A stretch of 64,000 nt of DNA, taken from positions 310,001 through 374,000 of the forward strand of contig CALJKW010000009.1 in assembly GCA_937980205.1 (NCBI GenBank). Reading direction: 5' to 3'. This stretch comes from an uncultured Myxococcales bacterium. GTDB lineage: Bacteria > Myxococcota > Myxococcia > Myxococcales > Myxococcaceae. How positions within the stretch are numbered: the first letter of the stretch is position 1; each line of letters starts with the position of its first letter. Positions 9,390 through 16,972 of this stretch are shown in pieces. Made by a program: the position numbers and the translations under genes. The notes beneath the pieces were generated by a model, which saw only the letters and a list, made by a program, of their open reading frames with translations, was not told where the DNA came from and searched no databases.

Positions 9390-9392
9390 TCT

Positions 9393-10499
9393 CTAGCTCG
9401 TGCGCCTCCGACGCAGCAGCAGCACAAGCGAGAGGACGAAGAGGCCCGGGGCCGCCGCGCAGCCGCAAGGGGGAGGCTCTTCGTTGCCGCCTCCTCCGCC
9501 GCCGCTGCCGCCGGTGCCGCCGTCGTCTTCACCGCAGAGGTCGAGGCAGCCCGCGTCGGCCGGGCCGCCGTCGGGCACGTCGACGATGCCCGCGTCGACG
9601 ATCGGCGGAGTGCCGCCATCGGGGTGCGTGAAGCCGCCCGGCACGGGGAAGCCCCGCAGGACGATCTCGGCGGTCGGCACCGCCCTCGAGCAGCCGGGCG
9701 TGGTGTTGAAGCCCGCGAGCGTCGGAGCGCCGGCCTCGGCCCAGGCCGTCCACACGATGCTCGCGTAGAGCGTCACGGCGTCTCCCCAGCGCCGCGCGGT
9801 GAGGTCCCTCGCGGCGTTGAAGAACGCGGTCTCGTCGGTCGGGTTCGCGAAGTGCCACTGCGTGAGCTGCGGCTCGAGCGTCTCGCCGACCATCACGATG
9901 TCGAAGATGTTGTTCTTCGGGTCGGCGCGGCCGGGCGTCCCGAAGTAGGCGCGGCTCGCGTCGGCGACGGCGTTGAGCTGCGTTCCCTGGAGCATGTCGC
10001 TCTCCCACCGCTGGTGGAGCGTGCCGCCTGGGTTGTAGTCCTTCGTGTTGTGCAGCACCGAGAACGCGTCGGTCACGTAGTGCGAGAGCACGAACGTGAG
10101 GTCGAGGATCTGCGTCGTGTTGTTGGCCGCGAACGCCGCGATGAGCTGCGGGTAGAGCTCTTCCACGCGCCACGGCACGCGGCCGTTCTGCGTGTGGTAC
10201 TGCGGAAACGTCTGCATCGCCTGCTGCCAGTCGCGCGGGTACGCGACCGTCGGCGCGATGCGATCGATCTCGAGGAAGTGGCGCGGCCACTCGTTCGGGT
10301 CGGTGCTCCTCCACCGGTCGGGGTCGCAGGCGTGGTCCTGCAGCGTCGAGCTCTGCCGCGCGGAGAACCAGCTGCGCAGGCAGTGGTTGTTCGGCAGCGG
10401 GTCCTGCAGCATCGAGGCGAGCCGGCGATGCCCGTTGAAGCCCCAGCCGAACGAGACGGCGGGGATGAGCAGGACCGGGAGGAGCAACAGCCTTCGCAC
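9393..10499 (-). CDS. Secreted zinc phospholipase C / S1-P1 nuclease-like protein with MYXO-CTERM tail
   Basis: About 368 residues from GTG 10499; GTG 10508, three codons upstream, is an equal alternative. A signal peptide (RRLLLLPVLLIPAVSFG) would leave a mature N-terminal Trp followed by GFNGH. The N-terminal Trp/His pattern is used for zinc binding in the phospholipase C/S1-P1 superfamily. Further ligands fit: HFLEID, then HYVTDAFSVLH (H-x3-D-x5-H), then HQRWE (H-x3-E) 12 residues later. The spacing is closer to phospholipase C than to S1 nuclease. After the catalytic region comes an Asp/Ala/Gly-rich linker, a Gly run, then CGC, a hydrophobic helix and RRRR, a MYXO-CTERM-type sorting tail implying cell-surface display and processing. 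The substrate is unproven. Confidence 0.78.
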   Translation of the reverse strand: MRRLLLLPVLLIPAVSFGWGFNGHRRLASMLQDPLPNNHCLRSWFSARQSSTLQDHACDPDRWRSTDPNEWPRHFLEIDRIAPTVAYPRDWQQAMQTFPQYHTQNGRVPWRVEELYPQLIAAFAANNTTQILDLTFVLSHYVTDAFSVLHNTKDYNPGGTLHQRWESDMLQGTQLNAVADASRAYFGTPGRADPKNNIFDIVMVGETLEPQLTQWHFANPTDETAFFNAARDLTARRWGDAVTLYASIVWTAWAEAGAPTLAGFNTTPGCSRAVPTAEIVLRGFPVPGGFTHPDGGTPPIVDAGIVDVPDGGPADAGCLDLCGEDDGGTGGSGGGGGGNEEPPPCGCAAAPGLFVLSLVLLLRRRRTS

Positions 10500-10529
10500 G
10501 GCGGGCACCTTAGCCTTTATGGTGGGTCC

Positions 10530-11123
10530 ATGGACGTCGAGTCGGTGCTTCAGGCAGAGCGGTGGCGGCGCGGAGAACCTGATCCGGTCAGCGGGGCCTT
10601 TTCCCGCCTCGCCCTGACTCAAGGCACGCTCTTGAAGGAAGAGTACGACCACGGCACCCACTTCTTCGCGGGCGGCTCCGTCATCGGAGCGGCCGTCGTC
10701 GACACCGTTCACCTCACCCACCTCAACATGGAGCACGGCTTCAAGGCCGTCGACGCCGCGCTCGCCGCGCAGGTCCGCGCCCTGAAGGAAGTGTGCCCCC
10801 GCGGGAAGGTCGTCCGCATTCACGGAGACGCCTTCGCCGTCGTGCTGGGCCCCACCGCCGAGCAGCCGGCGGAGGAGTCGCTGCGCCCCCGCCTCGTCGC
10901 CGCGCTCGATGCAGCGACGCGCGGCGCGCTTCCGGCGCGGGTCGAGCCGGTGAAGTTCTGGGTCGCGCTGCTCGAGCTGCGCGTCAAGGAGCCGCCCAAT
11001 CACGACGTGCTCGGCCCGCTGCTCTGGGGAGAGTGCGAGCGCGCGCTGGCGATCGAGCAGCGCGCGCTGCCCGGTGCGGGGACGGTGCTCAGGCGCGCCG
11101 TCGACTTCGCGGCGACGATCTAG
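10530..11123 (+). CDS. Degenerate GGDEF-like domain protein
   Basis: A 197-residue cytoplasmic protein. The central part follows the diguanylate cyclase fold: DTVHLTHLN..HGFKAVDAALAA (about 58-80) corresponds to the substrate-binding strand and helix of GGDEF domains, and VVRIHGDAFAVVLG (94-107) to the active-site hairpin, where HGDAF (98-102) replaces GGDEF. The usual catalytic Glu is Ala, and the first metal-binding Asp region is altered. Diguanylate cyclase activity is therefore unlikely, and the domain may bind nucleotide or act as a scaffold. The assignment rests on motif likeness only. It is transcribed divergently from the phospholipase-like gene, with about 30 bp between starts, and ends before a structured repeat. 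Confidence 0.55.
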   Translation: MDVESVLQAERWRRGEPDPVSGAFSRLALTQGTLLKEEYDHGTHFFAGGSVIGAAVVDTVHLTHLNMEHGFKAVDAALAAQVRALKEVCPRGKVVRIHGDAFAVVLGPTAEQPAEESLRPRLVAALDAATRGALPARVEPVKFWVALLELRVKEPPNHDVLGPLLWGECERALAIEQRALPGAGTVLRRAVDFAATI

Positions 11124-11206
11124 GTTCGTGCGCCGCCAAAAGCCGAGCGCGTCCACGAACGCGAGCGCGAGCGCGTGGTGAGAGCTCCCCAGGGTTCAGC
11201 CGCCTC

Positions 11207-11309
11207 CGTTCACCCTGAGCGGAGCGCGCAGCGCGGAGTCGAAGGGGGCCCAAAGCCGACTCGCGGCCCGCTTCGACTACGGCCTGCGGCCTCCGCTCAG
11301 CGTGACCGG
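11207..11309. repeat. Structured intergenic repeat, copy 1
   Basis: A ~103-bp element between two convergent genes. Outer arms CGTTCACCCTGAGCGG and CCGCTCAGCGTGACCGG are near inverted repeats, and inner blocks GGAGTCGAAGGGGGCCC and GGCCCGCTTCGACT are a second inverted pair. Short GC-rich hairpins of variable sequence sit between the blocks. Related copies are at 13303-13405 and 43644-43753, with a half copy at 25845-25868. Folded as RNA it would be a multibranched stem, possibly a bidirectional transcript end. Confidence 0.88.
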
Positions 11310-11328
11310 CAGGGGCATCGGAACGCCT

Positions 11329-12009
11329 TCAGCTCCGCGACAGGGGCAGCACCCAGCCGGCCTGCAGGCCCGCGGCCCAGATGACGGGGCCGCCGATGCC
11401 GATCTCTCCCATCGGGGCGATGAAGAGCCCTTCGCCGACGTGGATGCGGACGCCGGCGCGCACCACGAAGCCGAAGCTCCACGCCTTGAACTGCGCCGAG
11501 CGCGTGTCGATGGTCAGCGCCGCGTTCACGTACTGGGCATCGCCGATGACGTCGAGGAACGGCGCCGCGTACCGGAACGCGTGCTCGACGCCGAGCCCGA
11601 AGCGGATGTCCCAGAGCGTCAGCGAGCGCGTGCCCGCGAGCCCGGCCTCCGACGGGCTGAGCGCGTCCATCATGCGGAACGACGCGAACGGCTTCTGCAG
11701 GCCCAGCGTGAAGCGCAGGTGGTTGGCCACGTAGCGGGTCTCCCAGCCGAGGCCGTAGACGATGGTGCGGTCGTACGGCGTCAGCGCGAAGGGGGTGACG
11801 ATCGCCTCGGCGCCGGGCGCGAGCTGCGCGGAGCCCGAGCTGAACGTGTAGCCGGCGCGCGTCTCGTCGCGCACGCCGCCGAGAAAACCCATCCCCAGCT
11901 CGAAGTGGTGCTTCGCCGTGTAGCCCGCGAAGTCGTCCGGCGGCGGAGCTTCGGCCAGGCTCTCGTCGGCGAGGGACAGCAGCACTGCGGTGAGCGTTGC
12001 GAGGTTCAT
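11329..12009 (-). CDS. Outer-membrane-type hypothetical protein
   Basis: A 226-residue exported protein. ATG 12009 is chosen because GAAAGGA lies 6 nt upstream; an in-frame start six codons earlier lacks this. The signal peptide is MNLATLTAVLLSLADESLA. The mature protein has alternating hydrophobic and aromatic strands (ELGMGFLGGVRDETRAGY, TIVYGLGWETRYVANHLRF) and ends ...LQAGWVLPLSRS, the pattern of a small outer-membrane beta-barrel, although the last residue is not aromatic. No named family was recognised and no function can be given. A 14-bp perfect palindrome lies 68 bp upstream of the start. The gene converges on the GGDEF-like gene, with the structured repeat between them. Confidence 0.7.
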   Translation of the reverse strand: MNLATLTAVLLSLADESLAEAPPPDDFAGYTAKHHFELGMGFLGGVRDETRAGYTFSSGSAQLAPGAEAIVTPFALTPYDRTIVYGLGWETRYVANHLRFTLGLQKPFASFRMMDALSPSEAGLAGTRSLTLWDIRFGLGVEHAFRYAAPFLDVIGDAQYVNAALTIDTRSAQFKAWSFGFVVRAGVRIHVGEGLFIAPMGEIGIGGPVIWAAGLQAGWVLPLSRS

Positions 12010-12076
12010 GCGAAGTCCTTTCAGCAACGGTCACGCCGCGACGAACCGTTCGATTGCACGCGCTGATGGAGCCGTG

Positions 12077-12090
12077 ACGTTGCGCAACGT
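12077..12090. promoter_or_regulatory. 14-bp perfect palindrome ACGTTGCGCAACGT, possible operator
   Basis: ACGTTGCGCAACGT reads identically on both strands and sits in the 168-bp gap upstream of the leftward outer-membrane-type gene (start 12009). Its position about 70 bp before the ATG suits a regulator binding site. No promoter hexamers are clear and no dedicated regulator gene adjoins it. Confidence 0.4.
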
Positions 12091-12177
12091 TTCTTCGCAA
12101 CTGCGGCGGCGGCGCCAGCGCAGGCGCCGAGGCGGTGCGAAGCGCGGTGCGCGGCGGCGGTGACGAACCGATGACGT

Positions 12178-13293
12178 CTACAGCCGCTGCAACGCCCAGG
12201 CGGTCGCCAAGCCGAGGTACGTGCCCAGCGCGATGCCCATCAGCCCCATGGTGAGGCCCGGTGCCACCAGGCGCCGGTTCTTCAGCGCCGTCGCCACCGG
12301 CCCGATGAAGGCGGGACCGAAGATGGTCGCGGCCGACGTGATGAGCGTCGTGTCCGCGTCGAGGCGGAACAGCGCGGCGAGCGCCACGTGCATGAGGATC
12401 GCCGCGATCATCACCCCGAACACGAACAGCATCAGCGTCGGGCTCGTGCCGGTGAGCAGCCGCACGTCGGCGAGGCTCCCGACCGCGACGCAGAAGCACA
12501 GCAGCGCGTACTCGCCGACGTCGTAGCTGCCGTGCAGCGCGCGCACCTTGCTCGAGAGCGAGGCCGCGATGCCGAGCGACGTGATGCCGAGCAGCACGAA
12601 CGGCGGCTCGAGCTTCTGGAACAGCGCGAAGCTGAGCGCCACCGTCGAGCCCACGATGACGACCGCGAGCGCGAAGGCGACCGCCATCTTCGGTGGGCTG
12701 TTGGGAATCTTCGCGGCGGTGGCGTGCGCTTCCTCGTCACCGGCCTGAGCGAACTTCGGCAGCACGAGCTGCGCGGCGCGCTGGCCGACGGAGACGAGGA
12801 ACAGCAGGTACGCGCCACCGGCGACCACGTCGGCGGCGTTGAGCAGCACGAACGTCTCCTGCTTCGCGGCGAGCGCGAGGCCGATCGCGCTCATGTTCGC
12901 GGTGCCGCCCACGTAGACGCCGACCAGCATGCCGGCCACCTTCCACCACTCGTCGGTGTGGGCGCGGAACAGCCAGCCGATGGCGCCGGCCGCGACGATG
13001 GCCGACAGGCACGCGAGCGCGAAGCACAGCAACAGCGAGCGCGCCAGCTTCAGCCAGGCCGAGAGCTCGGTGGAGAAGAGCAGCAGCGGGATCGCGAGCG
13101 GCACCGCGGCTTCGCTCACGTGCAGCGAGGCGTCGCGGTCGAGCGTGAGGCCGGGAATGTTGCCGAGCGCGATGCCGAAGCCGTAGCAGAGGACGACCGG
13201 GCCGAGCTTCTCGACGAGCTTGCTCTTGTTCGCCGCCCACAGCGCGAAGCCGGGGAAGCAAAGGCAGAGCAGGACCTGGATGAGGGCGATCAC
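12178..13293 (-). CDS. DUF819 family integral membrane protein (YjcL-like)
   Basis: A 371-residue polytopic membrane protein with about ten hydrophobic segments and a polar loop near the middle (residues ~180-200, GDEEAHATAAKIPNSPPK). Motifs typical of the DUF819/YjcL family are visible: LCYGFGIALGNIPG near the N-terminus, the glycine/asparagine segment VGVYVGGTANMSAIGLALA, and the C-terminal TSAATIFGPAFIGPVA. The two-fold arrangement is reminiscent of secondary transporters, but the substrate is not established for the family. The gene is preceded by a structured repeat copy in the gap to the TSUP gene, which may insulate it from that operon. Confidence 0.85.
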   Translation of the reverse strand: MIALIQVLLCLCFPGFALWAANKSKLVEKLGPVVLCYGFGIALGNIPGLTLDRDASLHVSEAAVPLAIPLLLFSTELSAWLKLARSLLLCFALACLSAIVAAGAIGWLFRAHTDEWWKVAGMLVGVYVGGTANMSAIGLALAAKQETFVLLNAADVVAGGAYLLFLVSVGQRAAQLVLPKFAQAGDEEAHATAAKIPNSPPKMAVAFALAVVIVGSTVALSFALFQKLEPPFVLLGITSLGIAASLSSKVRALHGSYDVGEYALLCFCVAVGSLADVRLLTGTSPTLMLFVFGVMIAAILMHVALAALFRLDADTTLITSAATIFGPAFIGPVATALKNRRLVAPGLTMGLMGIALGTYLGLATAWALQRL

Positions 13294-13302
13294 TGGCCCC
13301 TC

Positions 13303-13405
13303 CGTTCACCCCGAGCGGAGCGGCGCGCAGCGCCGCGGAGTCGAAGGGGGCCCGCAGCCGGCTCGGAGCCCGCTTCGACTGCGGCGCCATCGCTCAGCGT
13401 CAACG
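13303..13405. repeat. Structured intergenic repeat, copy 2
   Basis: Same block order as copy 1: CGTTCACCCCGAGCGGAG, a hairpin CGGCG-cgcag-CGCCG, GGAGTCGAAGGGGGCCC, then GCCCGCTTCGACT, a short hairpin and CGCTCAGCGTCAACG. It occupies most of the 142-bp gap between two leftward genes, downstream of the TSUP gene and just upstream of the DUF819 gene start. The loop-side hairpin differs from the other copies in sequence but still base-pairs. Confidence 0.87.
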
Positions 13406-13435
13406 TGAGGCGGCTTCGAAGCTCACCTGCCCCGC

Positions 13436-14176
13436 TCACGCGAGCTCTCTCGCCGAGCTCACCAGCAGCGTCATGCCCGCCGCCAGCAGCAGCACCGCGA
13501 CCGCGACGCGGAACTTCCGCTCGTCGAGCCGGTGATGAATCCACTCGCCTGCGACGATGCCGACGACGAGCGGCACGAGCAGCAGCGCGCTCGTCTGCGG
13601 CGACAGCGACCGCTCGACCCACAGCCGCGGCAGGAGCAGCAGGTTGAGCAGCACCCAGACGGCGCTCAGCGAGGCGCGGAACACCGCCTTCTCCGGCAGC
13701 TCGCGGCTGGCGACGTACACCGTCGGAGGCCCGCCGGTGGCGAACACCCCGTGAATGAGCCCGCCGCCGAACAGCCACGCGCCCGCGACCCACGGAGACA
13801 GCCGCGCCGGCGCCGTCCCGGCGCGCAGCTGCACGAGCTGCTGCGCGGCCACCACCACCACGAACCCCGCGAAGACCGGCTTGAGCCACCCGGTGCTCGT
13901 CGAGCGCGCGAGCAGCATTCCGACCAGAAGGCCCACGGCCATCAGCGGCACGAGCCGCTTGAGCAGGAAGCCCCACGCCACGTGCGGCAGGCCGCGCACC
14001 AGCAGGTACGTCGACAGCGCGAGGTTCACCGGCACGAGCACGCCGAGCAGCGAGCCCATCGGCATGAACAGCGCGCCGACGGTCAGCGCGACCACCATGC
14101 CGCCGAAGCCCGCCGCCGCCTCCACCAGGAACCCGGCGAAGACGAGCGCGGCGAGCAGCCCGAGCTCACCGCTCAT
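13436..14176 (-). CDS. TSUP (TauE/SafE) family membrane transporter
   Basis: A 246-residue protein with about eight hydrophobic helices. It carries the repeated family motif: GFLVEAAAGFGGMVVAL near residues 16-32 and GGGLIHGVFATGGPPTVY in the second half, with the GGP signature. TSUP proteins move sulfur-containing anions such as sulfite, sulfonates or sulfoacetate, or other small carboxylates; the exact solute here is unknown. The ATG overlaps the stop of the PLP-dependent decarboxylase as ATGA, so the two are coupled. This suggests, without proving, that the transporter handles the decarboxylase's substrate or product. The length is normal. Confidence 0.87.
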   Translation of the reverse strand: MSGELGLLAALVFAGFLVEAAAGFGGMVVALTVGALFMPMGSLLGVLVPVNLALSTYLLVRGLPHVAWGFLLKRLVPLMAVGLLVGMLLARSTSTGWLKPVFAGFVVVVAAQQLVQLRAGTAPARLSPWVAGAWLFGGGLIHGVFATGGPPTVYVASRELPEKAVFRASLSAVWVLLNLLLLPRLWVERSLSPQTSALLLVPLVVGIVAGEWIHHRLDERKFRVAVAVLLLAAGMTLLVSSARELA

Positions 14177-15495
14177 CCGACGTGGTACAGACCGTCGAGG
14201 AAGTCCTTCACGAACGCGTCGACCTCGGGCGTGCCCGCGACGGCGCCGAGCATGCCGTACATCGCCGCGCTGCCCTCGGGAGGAGGCTGCCCCGCCCGCA
14301 GCGCCGCCGCGCACGCCGACAGGTCCTGAAGAAACGGCTCGACGATGCGCGCGTGCGCCGGAGTCACCATGATGTGCAGCCCCGCCGGGTAGTTCAGCCG
14401 GTCGAGCTTCCAGCCGCGCGCGTCCATCGCGTCGCCGAGCTCCCAGCAGTTGAGCGAGTCGCTGGTGAAGCCGAACACCGTCGCCGGCGGGGTGCCCTGC
14501 ACCTCGAGGCCGGGGATCGCGTTGATGCCGCGCACGAGCGCGTCGGTGGTCGCCAGCATGCCCTTCGCCTGCTCGAGGTAGCCGGCCTCGCCGAAGTGCT
14601 GCAGCACCGCCCACGCCGCGGCGATGGCCCCGCCCGGGCGCGTGCCCGTCATCGACGGCGACGCGTAGATGCCGCCGGGCCACGACGCGTACGTGAAGAA
14701 CTGGTGCCGGCGCAGGTCGGCGTTCCGGTACAGCACGACCGAGGCGCCCTTCGCCGCGAAGCCGTACTTGTGCAGGTCGGCGGACATCGACGTCACGCCG
14801 TCGACCTCGAAGTCGAACGGCGGCACGTCGCGGCCGAGCTTCTTCGCCCACGGCAGGATGAAGCCGCCCAGGCACGCGTCGACGTGGCAGAGAATCTTCT
14901 TCTCCTTCGCGAGCGCAGCGATGTCGGCGATCGGGTCGACGACGCCCTGCGGGTACGCGACCGCCGAACCGACCACGAGCGCGGTGTTCGCGTTCACCAG
15001 CTCGCGCATCGCCTTCACGTCCGCCTTGAAGTCGGGGCCGATGGGCGCGTGGCGCGCCTTGACTCCGAAGTAGTGCGCCGCCTTCTCGAACGCGGGGTGC
15101 ACGCTGATCGGCACCACCATCTCGGGGTGCTCGATGCCGCGCTCGGCCTTCGCCCAGTCGCGCGCGGTCTTCACCGCCATCAGCACGCTCTCGGTGCCGC
15201 CGCTGGTCATCGTGCCGCAGACGTCGGCGTCGCCGTGGAAGATGCCGGCGCAGATGGCCAGCACCTCGGCCTCGAAGCGCCGCAACGACGGGAACGCGAG
15301 CGGCGAGAGCCCGTTCTCGGCCATGAACTCGGTGTACGACTCTTCCTGCAGTCGCTTCACCTCGTCGCCGGCGAAGTACACCAGGCTGAACGTCTTGCCC
15401 TCGCGCCAGCGCGCGTCGTCTTCACGCATCGCGCGCATGCGCTTCAACACTTCTTCTCGGGGCGTACCCTTCTCGGGCAGGGACAGGATCGGCAT
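14173..15495 (-). CDS. PLP-dependent decarboxylase / sphingosine-phosphate lyase-like protein
   Basis: About 440 residues from ATG 15495 (AAGAGG three bases upstream); GTG 15507 is an alternative. It is a fold-type I PLP enzyme of the group II decarboxylase superfamily. Landmarks are GTMTSGGTESVLMAVKTARD for cofactor phosphate and substrate binding, HVDACLGGF with the ring-binding Asp, and SADLHKYGFAAKG with the Schiff-base Lys at about residue 243. The overall pattern (LPWAKKLGRDVPPFDFEVDGVTSMSAD order) is closest to sphingosine-1-phosphate lyase-like proteins, though amino-acid decarboxylases share it. Phospholipid turnover or amino-acid decarboxylation are both possible. It is coupled to the downstream TSUP transporter gene. 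Confidence 0.85.
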   Translation of the reverse strand: MPILSLPEKGTPREEVLKRMRAMREDDARWREGKTFSLVYFAGDEVKRLQEESYTEFMAENGLSPLAFPSLRRFEAEVLAICAGIFHGDADVCGTMTSGGTESVLMAVKTARDWAKAERGIEHPEMVVPISVHPAFEKAAHYFGVKARHAPIGPDFKADVKAMRELVNANTALVVGSAVAYPQGVVDPIADIAALAKEKKILCHVDACLGGFILPWAKKLGRDVPPFDFEVDGVTSMSADLHKYGFAAKGASVVLYRNADLRRHQFFTYASWPGGIYASPSMTGTRPGGAIAAAWAVLQHFGEAGYLEQAKGMLATTDALVRGINAIPGLEVQGTPPATVFGFTSDSLNCWELGDAMDARGWKLDRLNYPAGLHIMVTPAHARIVEPFLQDLSACAAALRAGQPPPEGSAAMYGMLGAVAGTPEVDAFVKDFLDGLYHVG

Positions 15496-15540
15496 GTGCC
15501 TCTTCACGGTTTACAGCGCATACCAGAACGGGGGTTACGA

Positions 15541-16935
15541 CTACAAAGCGTAGAGGGACTCGAGGGAGTGTACCTTGAGGCCGTCCGGCGGCTTGCCCTG
15601 CAGCCTTCTTCGAGTGAAGACGCGCAGCTGCGGTGTCGCACCTTGCAGGGGGTAGTGCGCCACCTTGCCGCGCAGCTCGTCGGCGACGGCGCGCAGCGAG
15701 CCCACCCCGCCCCACTTGCACTCGCCGAGCTCGGTCCACCGGTCCTGGCGCAGGCCGACGACGTCGATCTGCGCCGCGGGGCTCCAGAACTCGCCGACCT
15801 CGAGCGACGCCTTCACGCGCTCCGCGTGGAGGAGGCGGGGCAGCGCCTCTCGGCACAGCGCCTCGAAGCCGGTGCCGTACCAGCTCTCGAGGTGCGGCTT
15901 CACGTGGTGCAGGAACGCCTCGTGCGGCTCGCGCCGGATCGACGACAGCTGCGGCGCGACGAAGCGGAAGTAGAAGCGCAGCAGCGGGTCGCTGATCGCG
16001 TACCGCACCTGCTTCGCCGACGCCTTGCCCGGCACCAGCGGCAGGCGCTTCTCGACGTAACCGAGCCGCTGCAGGTTGCCGAGGAAGTACATCAGCTTCG
16101 GCGCCGGCAGCGCCGCGTACTTCGACATCAGCGTCGGCGTGTGATGGCCGAGCGCGATCGCCTCGACGAGCGTGGTGTACGAGCCGACGTCGCGCAGCTC
16201 CTCGCGCATCAGGAAGTCGGCCTCGCGCGAGAGCACGCCGTCGATGTCGAGGAAGTTGGCGACGATGTTCTGCTCGAGCGACTGCCCCTCCCAGAACGCC
16301 TTGAGGTACGCGGGCACTCCGCCGCAGATGAACCACGCGCGCGCCTGGTCTTCGAGCGACCACCGCGGGTGGAAGTCGCGCGCCTCGAGGTAGCTGAAGG
16401 GCTGCAACAAGAGCTGCGCGGTGCGCCGGCCGAACAGCGGAGACTTCGAGCCGAGGACCTCGCGCTCCATGAAGCCGATGTACGAGCCGCACAGCACGAT
16501 GAACGGCGTCTTCTCGTGCTGCCAGCGGTGATCCCACAGCTTCTGCAGCACGCTCGGCAGCTCGGGGGACGACTCGCAGAGCCACTGGAACTCGTCGAGC
16601 ACGAGCAGGCGCCGCTTGCCGCGCGGGAAGGCGTCGAGGACGAATTCGAGCGCCTGCTCCCAACCCGTCACCTGCAGCATCGACAGCATCGGCAGCCGCA
16701 GGGCCTCGGCCGCGCTGACCAGAAACGACCTCAGCTGCTGCGCCGCCGTGCCCTGCGTGGCGGCGAAGTACACCGACGGCTTGCCCTGGCAGAAGTGCAC
16801 CAGCAGCTCGCTCTTGCCGACCCGCCTGCGCCCGTAGATCGGCACCAGCGCCGGAGCATCGTGGCCGTAGTGCCGGCTCAGGGCCGCGAGCTCGGCCGCC
16901 CGCCCCACGAACCGCCCGCGCGTCACCGGCAACAT
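15541..16935 (-). CDS. AAA ATPase (ATPase_2 / DUF234 type) with PD-(D/E)xK-like C-terminus
   Basis: A 464-residue protein. Walker A GRRRVGKS is at 35-42, Walker B LLVLDEFQW has Asp114/Glu115, and a sensor strand FIVLCGSYIGFM follows. A winged-helix-like region at about 270-320 precedes a C-terminal domain with FEALCREALPRLL, PAAQIDVVGL and ELGECKWGG. That spacing of Glu, Asp and E-x-K matches a restriction-endonuclease-like PD-(D/E)xK core, as in the DUF234 tail of this ATPase family. Such proteins occur scattered in archaea and bacteria, often as mobile or toxin-like genes of unproven function. A 9-bp inverted repeat immediately upstream may control it, and the promoter region is AT-rich compared with neighbours. 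Confidence 0.87.
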   Translation of the reverse strand: MLPVTRGRFVGRAAELAALSRHYGHDAPALVPIYGRRRVGKSELLVHFCQGKPSVYFAATQGTAAQQLRSFLVSAAEALRLPMLSMLQVTGWEQALEFVLDAFPRGKRRLLVLDEFQWLCESSPELPSVLQKLWDHRWQHEKTPFIVLCGSYIGFMEREVLGSKSPLFGRRTAQLLLQPFSYLEARDFHPRWSLEDQARAWFICGGVPAYLKAFWEGQSLEQNIVANFLDIDGVLSREADFLMREELRDVGSYTTLVEAIALGHHTPTLMSKYAALPAPKLMYFLGNLQRLGYVEKRLPLVPGKASAKQVRYAISDPLLRFYFRFVAPQLSSIRREPHEAFLHHVKPHLESWYGTGFEALCREALPRLLHAERVKASLEVGEFWSPAAQIDVVGLRQDRWTELGECKWGGVGSLRAVADELRGKVAHYPLQGATPQLRVFTRRRLQGKPPDGLKVHSLESLYAL

Positions 16936-16948
16936 GGTTCAACCATAC

Positions 16949-16972
16949 TTGATTCAAGTACAGTTGAATCAA
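16949..16972. promoter_or_regulatory. Inverted repeat TTGATTCAA-n6-TTGAATCAA upstream of the ATPase gene
   Basis: Perfect 9-bp arms separated by GTACAG lie 14-37 bp upstream of the ATPase ATG (16935) and overlap the stop of the M1 peptidase gene. The 33-bp gap is markedly AT-richer than the surroundings. On the minus strand a TTGATT and a TATGGT hexamer can be read 19 bp apart, the latter ending 6 nt before the ATG. This would place the transcript start at or next to the start codon. No ribosome-binding site is visible, so a leaderless, repressor-controlled transcript is possible. Confidence 0.5.
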
